Numbered from the stretch's first letter, positions 8,769 to 18,160 are shown. The stretch: DNA of 64,000 nt from an uncultured Cohaesibacter sp. (GCF_963662805.1 NZ_OY759850.1:28613-92612); one strand, 5' to 3'. Made by a program: numbers and translations. The notes: generated by a model from the sequence alone, not told the origin.

Positions 8769-9379
8769 ACCTGTCAGTCTACTTTGTGACACCGGATAAT
8801 CCCGCAGAAGCACTCGTCCTCGCCGCCTTGCGCGGCGGGGCGGGTGTTGTCCAGCTGCGGGACAAGCACGCAACCGATGAGGAGATGATCGCCAAGGCAC
8901 TCCGCATCAAGGAGATGACCGACGCCCACAAGGTTCCCCTGATCATCAATGACCGGGTTGCCGTGGCCAAGGCGATTGATGCCGCAGGCCTTCACATCGG
9001 GCAATCGGATGGGGACCCGGTAGTGATGCGTGAAGCCATTGGACCGGACAAGATCCTCGGTCTCTCCATTGAGAACGAGGACCAGCTGGTCGCAATGAAG
9101 GCGCTGCCCGAAGGCACCATCGACTATATCGGTGCTGGCCCCATACGGGCGACGGCAACCAAGACTGACGCCGCCGACCCCATCGGCTTCGAAGCTCTGG
9201 GCCGGATCTGTGAGGCCTCTCCCGTTGCCACCGTAGCCATTGGTGGCATCGGCAAGGCTGACATCGCCGCACTCAAGGCGCTTGGCTGTGCCGGTCTGTC
9301 GGTCGTCTCGGCCATTTCTGCGGCAGAGGATCCTGAAGCTGCAACCCGTGATCTCGTCAAGGAATGGAGCAAGGCATGA
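8765..9379 (+). CDS. thiE: thiamine-phosphate synthase
   Basis: TIM-barrel enzyme of 204 residues that joins HMP pyrophosphate and thiazole phosphate to give thiamine phosphate. It shows GGAGVVQLRDKHATD (pyrophosphate/substrate site) near residue 25, LIINDRVAVA, GLHIGQSDGD, IGAGPIRATATKTDA near residue 120 and the C-terminal phosphate loop GIGKADIAAL followed by GLSVVSAIS. The start overlaps the thiM stop, and its own stop overlaps the thiD start (ATGA), so the three are translationally coupled. Confidence 0.93.
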   Translation: MNLSVYFVTPDNPAEALVLAALRGGAGVVQLRDKHATDEEMIAKALRIKEMTDAHKVPLIINDRVAVAKAIDAAGLHIGQSDGDPVVMREAIGPDKILGLSIENEDQLVAMKALPEGTIDYIGAGPIRATATKTDAADPIGFEALGRICEASPVATVAIGGIGKADIAALKALGCAGLSVVSAISAAEDPEAATRDLVKEWSKA

Positions 9380-10176
9380 TCCCGAACATTCTCTCCATCG
9401 CAGGCTCCGACCCGTCCGGTGGGGCCGGTATTCAGGCGGACATCAAATCCATCTCCGCCAACGGTGGCTATGCCATGGCGGTGATTGCCGCCATGACGGC
9501 CCAGAGCACGCAAGGGGTCACCGGCTGGGTGCCGACAGAACCGGATTTCATCAAGGCTCAGATCAAGGCCATCCTCGATGACATCCGGGTCGATGCCATC
9601 AAGATCGGCATGCTCGGAACATCCGAGATCGTCGAAGCGGTGGCTGACGCGCTCAAGGATTGTCCCGCGCCAATCGTGCTCGACACTGTGATGGTCGCCA
9701 AGGGTGGAGACCGATTGCTGCACGAAGATGCGGTCAAGGCCCTCTGCACGTTGTTGCTGCCGCGCGCTCGCATCATCACGCCGAACCTGCCGGAGGCGAC
9801 AGACCTCCTCGGCGAGGCTGAGGCATCAAGCCCCAAGGAAATGGAACGACAGGCCCGCGCCCTGCTCGCCATGGGGCCTCATTCGGTCTTTCTGAAGGGC
9901 GGACATCTTGCCGATGCCGAAAGCCCCGATCTGTTCTTGTCAAAGGATCAAATGGAGTGGATGCCGTCCGTCCGGGTCGAGACCAAGAACACCCACGGGA
10001 CCGGCTGCACACTGTCGTCGGCGCTGGCGACCCATCTGGCGCTCAAGGGTGATGAGCTCAGCGCAGCCAAAGCCGCCAAACTCTATATCTCAGGCGCCAT
10101 TGCTGCCGCTGACGGGCTGGATGTTGGACACGGCCACGGGCCGACCGACCACTTCTTTGCCATGAGAACGCAGTGA
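9376..10176 (+). CDS. thiD: bifunctional HMP kinase / HMP-phosphate kinase
   Basis: Ribokinase-family enzyme of 266 residues that phosphorylates hydroxymethylpyrimidine twice. It shows IAGSDPSGGAGIQADIK near the start, ANGGYAMAVIAAMTAQ, KIGMLG, TPNLPEA, GGHLADAESPD and the catalytic/anion-hole loop NTHGTGCTLSSALA near residue 205. I place the start at ATG 9376 (GGAG about 7 bases upstream) rather than the in-frame ATG at 9364, because this gives the ATGA overlap with thiE. With thiM and thiE it makes thiamine phosphate from salvaged precursors; no thiC or thiG is in view. Confidence 0.93.
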   Translation: MIPNILSIAGSDPSGGAGIQADIKSISANGGYAMAVIAAMTAQSTQGVTGWVPTEPDFIKAQIKAILDDIRVDAIKIGMLGTSEIVEAVADALKDCPAPIVLDTVMVAKGGDRLLHEDAVKALCTLLLPRARIITPNLPEATDLLGEAEASSPKEMERQARALLAMGPHSVFLKGGHLADAESPDLFLSKDQMEWMPSVRVETKNTHGTGCTLSSALATHLALKGDELSAAKAAKLYISGAIAAADGLDVGHGHGPTDHFFAMRTQ

Positions 10177-10295
10177 GCGGCAGCAAACAGTGAACGTGAT
10201 CGTTTCTGATCGCGACCAAACAAAATGGACATGCAATCCGTCCCCGACCCTCAAGAGGAGCGAGGGAAGGGACTGACGGAAAAGAGGAACTCGAT

Positions 10296-11240
10296 ATGAA
10301 AAGACTGATTACCGCTTTGGCTCTGGCCGCCTCGCTCTCGAGTGCAGCCGTCGCAGGCGATGAAAACAAGCTCTCGATCATGCTGGATTGGTTCGTCAAT
10401 CCTGATCATGGCCCGATCATCATTGCGCAGCAGCGCGGCTACTTTGAGGATGAAAATCTCGAGGTGGAGATCATCCCACCCGCCGATCCGGCTGATCCAC
10501 CGAAAATGGCCGCCGCCGGTCAGGTCGACCTAGCCATTTCCTACCAGCCCCATCTCTATCTCCAGCATCGCAATTTGCCGGTCATCCGGGTCGGGACGCT
10601 GGTCAACACGCCGCTCTATTGCGTGATGGTGGATGCCGACGGTCCGATCAAGAGCCTTGCCGATCTCAAGGGCAAGCGCATCGGCTATTCCGTGCCGGGG
10701 ATCGAAGAGGCTCTGATGCACCGGATGCTGCGCACCAATGGTGTCGATCCGGCCGATGTGGAGCATGTCACGGTGAACTTTGCGCTGACCTCGGCGCTCG
10801 CCTCGGGCAAGGTCGATGCCACCTCCGGTGCTTTCCGCAATTTCGAACTGCACCAGATGGAAGCCATTGACCGCAAGGGCAAATGTTTCAATCCCGAAGA
10901 TCATGGGGTTCCGATCTATGATGAGCTGATTTACGAGACCAGCGACAAGCGCGTGGACTTCACCAACATCCGCAAGTTCCTGAAGGCCACCGCACGGGCG
11001 ACCGCTGATATCAAGGCCGATCCGGATGGCACTTGGGAAGAGTTCAAGACCTACGCGGATGAGCTCGACGACAAGCTCAATCATGCGGCCTGGTTCGACA
11101 CCTATCCCACTTTTGCTGATGATCCGGTCAGCCTTGACGTCAAGCGTTATGCCGATTTTGGCGCCTACATGAAGGAAGTCGGCCTGATCGAAGAGGTGCC
11201 CGAGGTCAAGTTCATCGCCGTCGATCTCGGAGTGGATTGA
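10296..11240 (+). CDS. HMP/thiamine-precursor ABC substrate-binding protein (ThiY/NMT1-like)
   Basis: Periplasmic binding protein of 314 residues with a Sec signal peptide (MKRLITALALAASLSSAAVA). The mature protein opens KLSIMLDWFVNPDHGPI, the hallmark of the NMT1/THI5-like and ThiY families that bind pyrimidine precursors such as N-formyl-aminomethyl-pyrimidine (FAMP) or HMP. GQVDLAISYQPHLYL and LKGKRIGYSVPGIEE are further family features. It lies 119 bases after thiD in the same direction, followed by its own ATPase and permease, so it probably feeds ThiD. The exact ligand is inferred from context. Confidence 0.85.
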   Translation: MKRLITALALAASLSSAAVAGDENKLSIMLDWFVNPDHGPIIIAQQRGYFEDENLEVEIIPPADPADPPKMAAAGQVDLAISYQPHLYLQHRNLPVIRVGTLVNTPLYCVMVDADGPIKSLADLKGKRIGYSVPGIEEALMHRMLRTNGVDPADVEHVTVNFALTSALASGKVDATSGAFRNFELHQMEAIDRKGKCFNPEDHGVPIYDELIYETSDKRVDFTNIRKFLKATARATADIKADPDGTWEEFKTYADELDDKLNHAAWFDTYPTFADDPVSLDVKRYADFGAYMKEVGLIEEVPEVKFIAVDLGVD

Positions 11241-11245
11241 CAGGA

Positions 11246-11950
11246 ATGAACAAGTCCCGGCCCGTTGGCCTCAAAGGAACGATCTCTCTGGACGGGGTGC
11301 CTCTGGTCAAGCCTTTCGTTCTTGACCTCGCACCCGGCTGGACCTGCCTGCTCGGCCCGTCCGGGTCGGGCAAGTCAACCATTCTGCGCCTGCTCGCCGG
11401 TCTCGACACGGGAACCGGGTTTGACGGCTCGGTATCCGTGCCCGACCGGGTCGGCTGGATGGCGCAGAGCGATCTCATGCAGCCGCGCCTCACCGTGTTG
11501 CAGAATGTCATGCTGATCGAAACCCTTGCCGGGCGTCGTCCCGATGAGGCTCGCGCCCATGATCTGCTTTCCCGCGTCGGCCTCGATGGCTATGGGGCCC
11601 GGCTTCCGGCGACCCTGTCCGGAGGCCAACGTCAGCGGGTGGCGCTGGCGCGCACCCTGATGAGCGATGCCGATCTGATCCTGCTCGACGAGCCCTTCTC
11701 TGCCCTCGATCCGGCGACCCGTGCGACGATGCAGGAGTTGGCTCACGAGCAGTTCGAGGGACGGACGGTGCTGCTGGTCACCCATGACCCGACAGAGGCC
11801 TTGCGCCTTGGCAGTCGGATCTGGCTTCTGGCGGGGGGCGCGCTCGTTTCCGTGTCGCCCATCGCTGGTGACACGCCCCATGATCTCGCCGACCCGGCCC
11901 TCTCCGCCGAAGCGGCAAACCTGCTGGTCAGCATAAGAGGCGCCGCATGA
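11246..11950 (+). CDS. thiamine-precursor ABC transporter ATPase (ThiZ-like)
   Basis: A 234-residue ABC ATPase with Walker A GPSGSGKST near residue 37, signature LSGGQRQRVALAR near residue 120, Walker B LILLDEPFSALD and H-loop LLVTHDPTEALRLG. It is short, ending soon after the helical domain, as in the TauB/SsuB/ThiZ group. The ATG at 11246 fits better than the TTG at 11237 that overlaps the previous gene. Its stop overlaps the permease start (ATGA). It forms a transporter with its two neighbours. Confidence 0.85.
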   Translation: MNKSRPVGLKGTISLDGVPLVKPFVLDLAPGWTCLLGPSGSGKSTILRLLAGLDTGTGFDGSVSVPDRVGWMAQSDLMQPRLTVLQNVMLIETLAGRRPDEARAHDLLSRVGLDGYGARLPATLSGGQRQRVALARTLMSDADLILLDEPFSALDPATRATMQELAHEQFEGRTVLLVTHDPTEALRLGSRIWLLAGGALVSVSPIAGDTPHDLADPALSAEAANLLVSIRGAA

Positions 11951-12672
11951 GAAAATTGCTACTGCCCGCCTGTCTTCTGGCTTTCTGGGAACTCATCACC
12001 TATTTCGAATGGCTGCCGCCCTTCATCCTGCCCGGACCCTATGCTGTCGCTGAAGCGCTGGTCACCAAGGCTCCGATGCTGTTCGAGCATCTGCTCGTCA
12101 CCCTGGGCGAGGTGGCGCTCGGCTTCGTCATTGGCTCGTCTCTGGGGTTGATCTTTGCTGTGGTGATGATGCTCTCGCCCGCCATCCGGCTCAATCTGCG
12201 TCCCTTGCTCAATGCCTCGCAGGCCATTCCCGTCTTTGTGCTGGCTCCGATCCTGACCCTCTGGTTCGGCTATGGCATCGAGCCCAAGGTGGCGATGACC
12301 ATCCTTCTGATCTTTTTCCCGATCACCTCCGGTCTGCTCGATGGCATGCTCTCAACCCCGGCCTCAACGCTTGATCTTGCCCGCATCGCCAAGGCGAGCC
12401 GTTGGCGCGAACTCATCTGGCTGCGCTTGCCCCATGCCCTGCCGCAATTGAGCGCCAGCATTCGCATTGCCATCACCTATGCCCCCACAGGGGCGGTCAT
12501 CGGGGAATGGGTCGGTGCCTCGAAGGGGCTTGGCTATCTGATGTTGATGGCAAATGCCCGCTCGCGGACTGAACTGATGTTCGCTGCTCTCGTGCTGGTG
12601 GTCGCCATGACCCTTCTGTTGCACAAGAGTGCGGATCTTCTGCTTCGGCGCTTCGTTGACAGTCGGTCCTAG
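11947..12672 (+). CDS. thiamine-precursor ABC transporter permease (ThiX-like)
   Basis: Inner-membrane permease of 241 residues (TauC/SsuC/ThiX type) with about six hydrophobic segments. The EAA-like loop ARIAKASRWRELIWLRLPHALPQL lies near residue 140, followed by SIRIAITYAPTGAVIGEWVGAS, which is typical of the family. It completes the Y-Z-X transporter downstream of thiMED. Its TAG stop overlaps the stop codon of the convergent VIT-family gene inside a shared CTAG. Confidence 0.85.
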   Translation: MRKLLLPACLLAFWELITYFEWLPPFILPGPYAVAEALVTKAPMLFEHLLVTLGEVALGFVIGSSLGLIFAVVMMLSPAIRLNLRPLLNASQAIPVFVLAPILTLWFGYGIEPKVAMTILLIFFPITSGLLDGMLSTPASTLDLARIAKASRWRELIWLRLPHALPQLSASIRIAITYAPTGAVIGEWVGASKGLGYLMLMANARSRTELMFAALVLVVAMTLLLHKSADLLLRRFVDSRS

Positions 12673-13397
12673 GCGACAAGGACACCGACAACATAGGCAA
12701 CAAGGGCACAGACGCCGCCAACCAGCACCGTCTCGCCAACGCACCGGAGCACATTCTCCCGCGTCGACCACCAGCGCAACAGCCCCAGACAGGCAAGTGC
12801 TCCGAAGGTGGAGGCAACCGACAGGAAGAACACGGTCGGCGTTGGATCGAACAAGAAATAGGGCGCAAGGGGAATGGAGCCGAAAATCACGAAGGACACG
12901 AAGGTGACAAGCCCGTCCATGGCGGGGGAAACCTGCCGCATATCGTGCATTTCAAGCTCGTAATTCATCATCAGGTCGGCAACCAGCTCGGGGCTTTTCA
13001 TAAGCTCCCGCGCCACCACCCGAGCGGAGTCCGGATCAAGGCCACGCTCGTCCATCATTTGCAGGAGTTCCTCATATTCCTGCTTGGGATGGGTCTCGAA
13101 TTCCTTGAAGACGAATTTGCGTTGGGTGATGTAGAGATCATGCTGGGACCGGGTCGAGAGAAATTCCCCAAGTCCCATGGACACCGCGTCGGCAAACAGG
13201 TTGGCAAGCCCGAACACCAGAACGGCAATTCCGCCGATCTGCGCGGTGCCGCTCAACTGGGCGCCGGCAAAGCCTGCCACAATGGCGAAGGTCGTGACAA
13301 TGCCGTCATTGCCACCAAAAACGATCTGCTTGAGAAATTCCTGCACCTGCCCAAGATTGTGCACTTGCCTGCGGTGTTCTTGCCAGTCGATGGCCAT
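12669..13397 (-). CDS. VIT/CCC1-family divalent metal transporter
   Basis: A 242-residue membrane protein of the vacuolar iron transporter family, which moves Fe2+ or Mn2+ out of the cytoplasm. Typical features are IVFGGNDGIVTTFAIVAGFAGA in the first helix, LANLFADAVSMGLGEFLSTRS in the second, a cytoplasmic Glu/Met-rich linker (residues 85-150, with EYEELLQMMDERG) and three C-terminal helices. I use ATG 13395-13397; a GTG at 13427 would add ten residues of less typical sequence. Iron or manganese export next to oxyR/katG would fit peroxide defence, but the transported metal is not shown by sequence. Confidence 0.8.
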   Translation of the reverse strand: MAIDWQEHRRQVHNLGQVQEFLKQIVFGGNDGIVTTFAIVAGFAGAQLSGTAQIGGIAVLVFGLANLFADAVSMGLGEFLSTRSQHDLYITQRKFVFKEFETHPKQEYEELLQMMDERGLDPDSARVVARELMKSPELVADLMMNYELEMHDMRQVSPAMDGLVTFVSFVIFGSIPLAPYFLFDPTPTVFFLSVASTFGALACLGLLRWWSTRENVLRCVGETVLVGGVCALVAYVVGVLVA

Positions 13398-13546
13398 CAG
13401 TTCCGGTCCTGTGAATAGAGGACGCACCTTGGTCGCTGCCGGTCAAGCCGCCCACCACAGGTGCTATTTGGTCGATAGGGAAACTAGCAGGATTCGCTGG
13501 TTACGGGAGTGATGCATCTCAAGCTGCGACCAATTGCGGCTACCGC

Positions 13547-14494
13547 TCAGGCCCTTTGCTCAACAGGTCTCCTGTTCAACAGACCATCGGCGCTCTGTGC
13601 CTTCTGTTTGAGGCCGATGGTTCGGATGAGATCGGCGATTGCCATAAGCTGGTCCTGCAGCGGGTTCGATTTGCGCCAGACCATGCCGATGGCCCGTCTG
13701 GGCCGCGGCTCAGGCAAGCGGGCAATCGAGACCGCCGCCGAGCGGCATTCGACACCCACCGCCATCTGCGGGATCAGGGTGACGCCTATTCCCGCTCCGA
13801 CCATTTGCACAAGGGTGGAAAGCGAGCTGCCCTCCATCAGGTTGCGCGGCAGCGACGACATGGTAGAGCAGTAGGAGATGGCCTGATCCCGGAAGCAGTG
13901 ACCTTCTTCGAGCAGCAGAAGCCGCATTTCCGTCAGGCGATCCGGAGCGGGCACCGGCTTGTCAGCATCGGCCTCCGAGCGAAGGAGCACAAAATCTTCC
14001 TCGAACAGCAGTTCTTCATGCAAGGATGCTTCCGAGATAGGCAGGGCGACGATTGCCGCCTCGAGACGCGCGTCGAGAATATCGCGCACGAGCTTTTGCG
14101 TTTTTGCTTCCCGCGGACGGAGGTCGAGCGCCGGGAACGTCATGGTCAATTGCTTGATGATCTCGGACAGCAGATAGGGCGCAACCGTGGGAATGACGCC
14201 AAAACGGAACTGGCCGGTGAAGGCGCTATTTGACGCACGCACGAGATCTTCCAACTCGTCCACAGATTGTAAAATACCCTGAACGCGTTCTGCAAAGGCA
14301 CTACCAAGGGCAGTCAGGTGGATCTTGCGGGCATTTCGCTCGACCAGTGGCGCGCCGATCAAATCCTCCAACTCCTTGATTTGAACAGATAAAGCCGGTT
14401 GGGTCACGGAGCAGGCTTCTGCCGCTCTGCCGAAGTGGCCAAAGCGGGCGAGGGCATCGAAATAGCGCAGATGCTTCATGGAAAATTTGTTCAT
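13547..14494 (-). CDS. oxyR: hydrogen peroxide-sensing LysR-type regulator OxyR
   Basis: A 315-residue LysR-family activator. The helix-turn-helix covers about residues 6-65 (HFGRAAEACSVTQPALSVQI), followed by the effector domain. The redox-active pair is intact: GHCFRDQAISYC has two cysteines nine residues apart, as in C199/C208 of E. coli OxyR, which form the peroxide-induced disulfide. It is divergent from katG across a 173-bp gap, the classic arrangement for OxyR control of catalase. The C-terminus is longer than in E. coli and ends in a basic, Gln-rich tail. Confidence 0.93.
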   Translation of the reverse strand: MNKFSMKHLRYFDALARFGHFGRAAEACSVTQPALSVQIKELEDLIGAPLVERNARKIHLTALGSAFAERVQGILQSVDELEDLVRASNSAFTGQFRFGVIPTVAPYLLSEIIKQLTMTFPALDLRPREAKTQKLVRDILDARLEAAIVALPISEASLHEELLFEEDFVLLRSEADADKPVPAPDRLTEMRLLLLEEGHCFRDQAISYCSTMSSLPRNLMEGSSLSTLVQMVGAGIGVTLIPQMAVGVECRSAAVSIARLPEPRPRRAIGMVWRKSNPLQDQLMAIADLIRTIGLKQKAQSADGLLNRRPVEQRA

Positions 14495-14667
14495 TAGATT
14501 TTCTTATCGGAAAGGTTAGAAAATGCAATTTTATTTTATCAAATCAGCTCGGTATATTCAACAGTATAGAACAAACACCAGCGTGTGAGCCTGAAGGGGC
14601 CGCTCGCTGGTACCGACTGGCTGAAATTGCGTTTCCGATATAACGAAACCGTCTTCTGGAGGATCAA

Positions 14668-16842
14668 ATGGACCAGAGTGATACCAAATCGACCGGCAAG
14701 TGCCCTGTCATGCACGGCAGCAACACCGCCATGGGAACCGGTGTGATGGATTGGTGGCCCAACGCCCTCAATCTCGACATCCTGCACCAGCACGACACCA
14801 AGACCAACCCTTATGCTGAGGACTTTGACTATCGCGAAGAAGTCCAGAAACTCGACTTCGAGGCGGTGAAAGCTGACCTGCGCGCCCTGATGAATGACAG
14901 TCAGGACTGGTGGCCCGCAGACTGGGGCAGCTATGTAGGCATGTTCGCCCGCGTGGCATGGCATGCGGCAGGCTCCTATCGTCTCGCCGATGGTCGCGGT
15001 GGTGGCGGCACTGGCAACCAGCGTTTTGCGCCGCTCAACTCATGGCCTGACAACGTCAACACCGACAAGGGCCGCCGCCTGCTCTGGCCGATCAAGAAGA
15101 AATACGGCAACAAGCTGTCGTGGGCCGATCTGATCATCCTGTCCGGGACTGTCGCCTACGAGACCGCTGGCCTCAAAACCTTTGGCTTCGGCTTCGGTCG
15201 TCAGGATATCTGGCATCCGGAAAAGGATGTCTATTGGGGCGCCGAGAAAGAATGGCTCGCCGATAGTGACGGTCGTTATGATGACGTTTCGAAACCCGAG
15301 ACCATGGAAAATCCGCTTGCCGCTGTTCAGATGGGCCTCATCTATGTGAACCCGGAAGGCGTCAACGGCCAGCCCGATCCAATGAAGACCGCCGCGCAGA
15401 TCCGCGAGACCTTTGCCCGCATGGCCATGGACGACGAGGAAACCGTTGCCCTGACCGCTGGTGGCCACACCATCGGCAAATGTCATGGCAATGGCCGCGC
15501 GGAAGATCTCAGCGCAGATCCGGAAGCTTCCGGCCCGGAATCGCAGGGTATGGGCTGGATGAACACCAAGGGCCGCGGCATTGGTCGCGACACGGTCGTC
15601 TCCGGTATCGAAGGGGCATGGACCTACAACCCGACCCAATGGGACATGGGCTACTTCGATTATCTCTTCGGCTACGAATGGGAACTGGCAAAGAGTCCGG
15701 CAGGTGCCTGGCAGTGGCAGCCTATCAACATGAAAGAAGAAGACATGCCGGCCGACGTGGAGGATCCGTCCATCCGCTGCGTGCCGATCATGACCGACGC
15801 CGACATGGCGATGAAGGTTGATCCGATCTACAACGAGATCTGCCAGCGCTTCATCAAGGACCCGGACTATTTCTCCGAAACCTTCGCCCGCGCATGGTTC
15901 AAGCTGACCCACCGTGATATGGGCCCGAAAGTTCGCTACATCGGCCCGTGGGTACCCGATGAGGATCTGATCTGGCAGGACCCGATCCCGGTAGGCAGCA
16001 CCCGCTACGACATTGATGCCCTGAAGGCCAAACTGGCGAGCTGTGGTCTCAGCTCTGCGGACATGATCGCCACCGCATGGGACAGCGCTCGCAACTACCG
16101 CGGCTCCGACATGCGTGGTGGGGCCAATGGTGCCCGCATCCGCCTCGCGCCTCAGAAGGACTTCGAAGGCAACGAGCCGGATCGTCTGGCCAAGGTACTC
16201 TCCGTTCTCGAACCCATCGCGGCAGAATTTGGCGCCAGCATTGCTGACACCATCGTGCTTGCCGGGAACGTGGGGCTCGAACAGGCGATCAAGGCTGCCG
16301 GTTTCAATGTTCCGGTACCGTTTGCTCCCGGTCGCGGTGATGCGACCGACGAGATGACCGACGCAGCAAGCTTTGAGCCGATGGAACCGGTCGCCGATGG
16401 CTACCGCAACTTCGTCAAGAAGGACTATGTTGTCAGCCCCGAAGAACTGCTGCTCGATCGCACCCAGCTGATGGGTCTGACCGCGAAGGAAATGACCGTG
16501 CTGGTCGGTGGCATGCGTATGCTCGACACCAACTATGGCGGCACCAAGCATGGCGTCTTCACCAGCCAGCCCGGCGCTCTGAGCACGGACTTCTTCGTCA
16601 ACCTGACGGACATGGCCTACAAGTGGATCCCGGTTGGCAAGAATCTCTATGAGATCCGTGATCGCATGACTGATGAGCTGAAATGGACCGCGACTCGCGT
16701 CGATCTGGTCTTTGGTTCCAACTCGGTGCTGCGCGCCTATGCGGAAGTCTATGCTCAGGACGACAACAAGGAGAAGTTCGTCAAGGACTTCGTCGCGGCT
16801 TGGACCAAGGTCATGAATGCGGACCGTTTTGACATTGCGTAA
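14668..16842 (+). CDS. katG: catalase-peroxidase KatG
   Basis: Heme enzyme of 724 residues, the usual length, which removes hydrogen peroxide. The distal site FARVAWHAAGSYR (Arg, Trp, His) is near residue 95. The residues of the Trp-Tyr-Met covalent adduct are all present: Trp in VAWHAAG, Tyr in GLIYVNPEG and Met in FARMAMDD. The proximal heme ligand lies in GGHTIGKCHGNG near residue 265. The second, degenerate peroxidase half follows, with IATAWDSARNYRGSDMRGG. A strong GGAGG ribosome-binding site precedes ATG 14668. Expected to be activated by the adjacent OxyR. Confidence 0.96.
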   Translation: MDQSDTKSTGKCPVMHGSNTAMGTGVMDWWPNALNLDILHQHDTKTNPYAEDFDYREEVQKLDFEAVKADLRALMNDSQDWWPADWGSYVGMFARVAWHAAGSYRLADGRGGGGTGNQRFAPLNSWPDNVNTDKGRRLLWPIKKKYGNKLSWADLIILSGTVAYETAGLKTFGFGFGRQDIWHPEKDVYWGAEKEWLADSDGRYDDVSKPETMENPLAAVQMGLIYVNPEGVNGQPDPMKTAAQIRETFARMAMDDEETVALTAGGHTIGKCHGNGRAEDLSADPEASGPESQGMGWMNTKGRGIGRDTVVSGIEGAWTYNPTQWDMGYFDYLFGYEWELAKSPAGAWQWQPINMKEEDMPADVEDPSIRCVPIMTDADMAMKVDPIYNEICQRFIKDPDYFSETFARAWFKLTHRDMGPKVRYIGPWVPDEDLIWQDPIPVGSTRYDIDALKAKLASCGLSSADMIATAWDSARNYRGSDMRGGANGARIRLAPQKDFEGNEPDRLAKVLSVLEPIAAEFGASIADTIVLAGNVGLEQAIKAAGFNVPVPFAPGRGDATDEMTDAASFEPMEPVADGYRNFVKKDYVVSPEELLLDRTQLMGLTAKEMTVLVGGMRMLDTNYGGTKHGVFTSQPGALSTDFFVNLTDMAYKWIPVGKNLYEIRDRMTDELKWTATRVDLVFGSNSVLRAYAEVYAQDDNKEKFVKDFVAAWTKVMNADRFDIA

Positions 16843-16866
16843 TCCCCAGGCGCAATGTCAGGAAAG

Positions 16867-16902
16867 ACGCTTTGCGCGGGGCTGAGACCTCGTGCAAAGC
16901 GT
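16867..16902 (+). terminator. hairpin after katG
   Basis: ACGCTTTGC (16867-16875) pairs perfectly with GCAAAGCGT (16894-16902) across an 18-base loop, 25 bases after the katG stop codon, followed by a weak T-rich stretch. Probably the first of two termination or stability structures. Confidence 0.5.
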
Positions 16903-16954
16903 TATCGCTTTTGCTGCGGGAGCGGACCACTCCCATGATGACCAGAGCAAAAAA

Positions 16955-16986
16955 GAAACCCCGTCCGGTGTTCCGGGCGGGGTTTT
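16955..16986. terminator. bidirectional terminator between katG and the L,D-transpeptidase
   Basis: GAAACCCCGTCCGG, loop TGTT, CCGGGCGGGGTTTT is a strong GC stem with an A-rich left flank and T-rich right flank. It can end katG transcription on the plus strand and the convergent transpeptidase gene on the minus strand. Confidence 0.8.
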
Positions 16987-17014
16987 CCATGACAGGATGA
17001 AGGGCTGGATCAGC

Positions 17015-17722
17015 CTAGATCACGACGATTGGCGCGCGGCGGTTGACCCGTTCGTAGAGATCGATGATGTCCTGATTGATCATGCGAACGCAGCCGGAAG
17101 AAACAGCGCGACCAATGGAGCGCACGTCCGGAGTTCCATGCAAGCGATAGAGCGTGTCGACCTGATCCTGATAGATATAGATGGCGCGTGCTCCGAGCGG
17201 GTTCTTGAGACCCGGCTCCATGCCGCCATTGTCGAAGCTGTAGCTCTTGAGCGAAGGCTTGCGGGCGATCATTTCATCGGGTGGCACCCAGATCGGCCAT
17301 TCGGCCTTGCGGCCCACATAGGCGCGGCCTGACCACTGGAAACCGGCACGCCCCAGACCAACGCCATAACGGCGAGCAAGGCCATAGCGCTCGACCAGAT
17401 AGACATAGAAATTCTTGGTATCGACGACCAGAGTTCCGACTTTCTCGTCGGTCTCATACTCCACCGTTCGGCGCAGAAATTTGGACTCAACCTGCTTGAG
17501 ATTGACGGCAGGCAGCGGGAATTGCTCGTCTGGCATGGCCGCATACATCGACTTGTAGTCTTCCAGCGTCAGCGGCTTCAGGGCAGCCTGACGGGCCGCA
17601 GGGCTACATGCGGTCAGAAGCCCGGCCCCAACAAACAGGGAGCCCTTCAGAACGGTGCGTCTGGAAAGGCCAAAAGGCTCGCTATGGTCGTTCTTCAAAG
17701 TGTTTTTGTCTTGCGATTTCAT
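17015..17722 (-). CDS. L,D-transpeptidase (YkuD domain) lipoprotein
   Basis: Cell-wall cross-linking or protein-anchoring enzyme of 235 residues. The N-terminus carries a twin-arginine-like SRRTVLKGS motif and a hydrophobic stretch ending in the lipobox LLTAC (about residues 35-40), so it should be an outer- or inner-membrane lipoprotein facing the periplasm. The YkuD domain begins near residue 95 (GTLVVDTKNFYVYLVE) and ends with the catalytic signature HGTPDVRSIGRAVSSGCVRM, which contains the catalytic His and Cys. The start at ATG 17722 gives the expected signal peptide; the longer frame to 17776 does not. Family members act on meso-DAP residues of peptidoglycan. Confidence 0.88.
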   Translation of the reverse strand: MKSQDKNTLKNDHSEPFGLSRRTVLKGSLFVGAGLLTACSPAARQAALKPLTLEDYKSMYAAMPDEQFPLPAVNLKQVESKFLRRTVEYETDEKVGTLVVDTKNFYVYLVERYGLARRYGVGLGRAGFQWSGRAYVGRKAEWPIWVPPDEMIARKPSLKSYSFDNGGMEPGLKNPLGARAIYIYQDQVDTLYRLHGTPDVRSIGRAVSSGCVRMINQDIIDLYERVNRRAPIVVI

Positions 17723-18129
17723 AATGTGACCAAACGCTGTGTGCAGTCGATGGCGGTCTGAAAGACAGCCGATCATATGATTAAATCAAGTAACTGTTGA
17801 ATGGAACGCAATACAAGGGCCGAGGCACTCCGGCAATCAACGGGCGACAGGGCCCGATTCAGGCGGGAGCAATCCGCAGCAACTATCAATCCATGCAATG
17901 CAAAGATATAGCCGCAGTCTTCAAATTACGGGAAGCACCATATGCGTTATCCCCAAGCTGTCTCTTCGGCAGTTCTCAGGTGTGACAAATTTGCGACCAC
18001 AGCTCACTTGCGTACAACCTACCAGCCTTTGCCGGGGCAGAGGGGCACATTTGCTTGAAGGAGCCTGAGTGTTGGCACGGCCGTGAGGCGAGAAAGGATG
18101 GCCAGAAAGGCAGCAAGAGAGGCAACAAG
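17723..18129. other. intergenic region, no gene seen
   Basis: Apart from the promoter expected for the transpeptidase, I see nothing supportable in this stretch. A 62-codon plus-strand frame at 17797-17985 has no ribosome-binding site and no family features, and a 69-codon minus-strand frame runs through both terminators. Confidence 0.5.
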
Positions 18130-18160
18130 AAAGCCCGGCACCTGAGGTGTCCGGGCTTTG
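18130..18160. terminator. hairpin downstream of the mmd operon
   Basis: AAAGCCCGG and CCGGGCTTT pair around CACCTGAGGTGT, which can itself fold. The stem is flanked by A and T residues on both sides, so it could act in either direction. It is the second stop after the mmd operon. Confidence 0.55.

Noticed and set aside
15040..16551. 503-codon open frame antisense to katG
   Set aside because: It is a by-product of GC-rich codon use in katG; the plus-strand protein has full catalase-peroxidase motifs.
17797..17985. 62-codon plus-strand frame between the transpeptidase and mmdB
   Set aside because: No ribosome-binding site, composition unlike a protein, no recognisable features.
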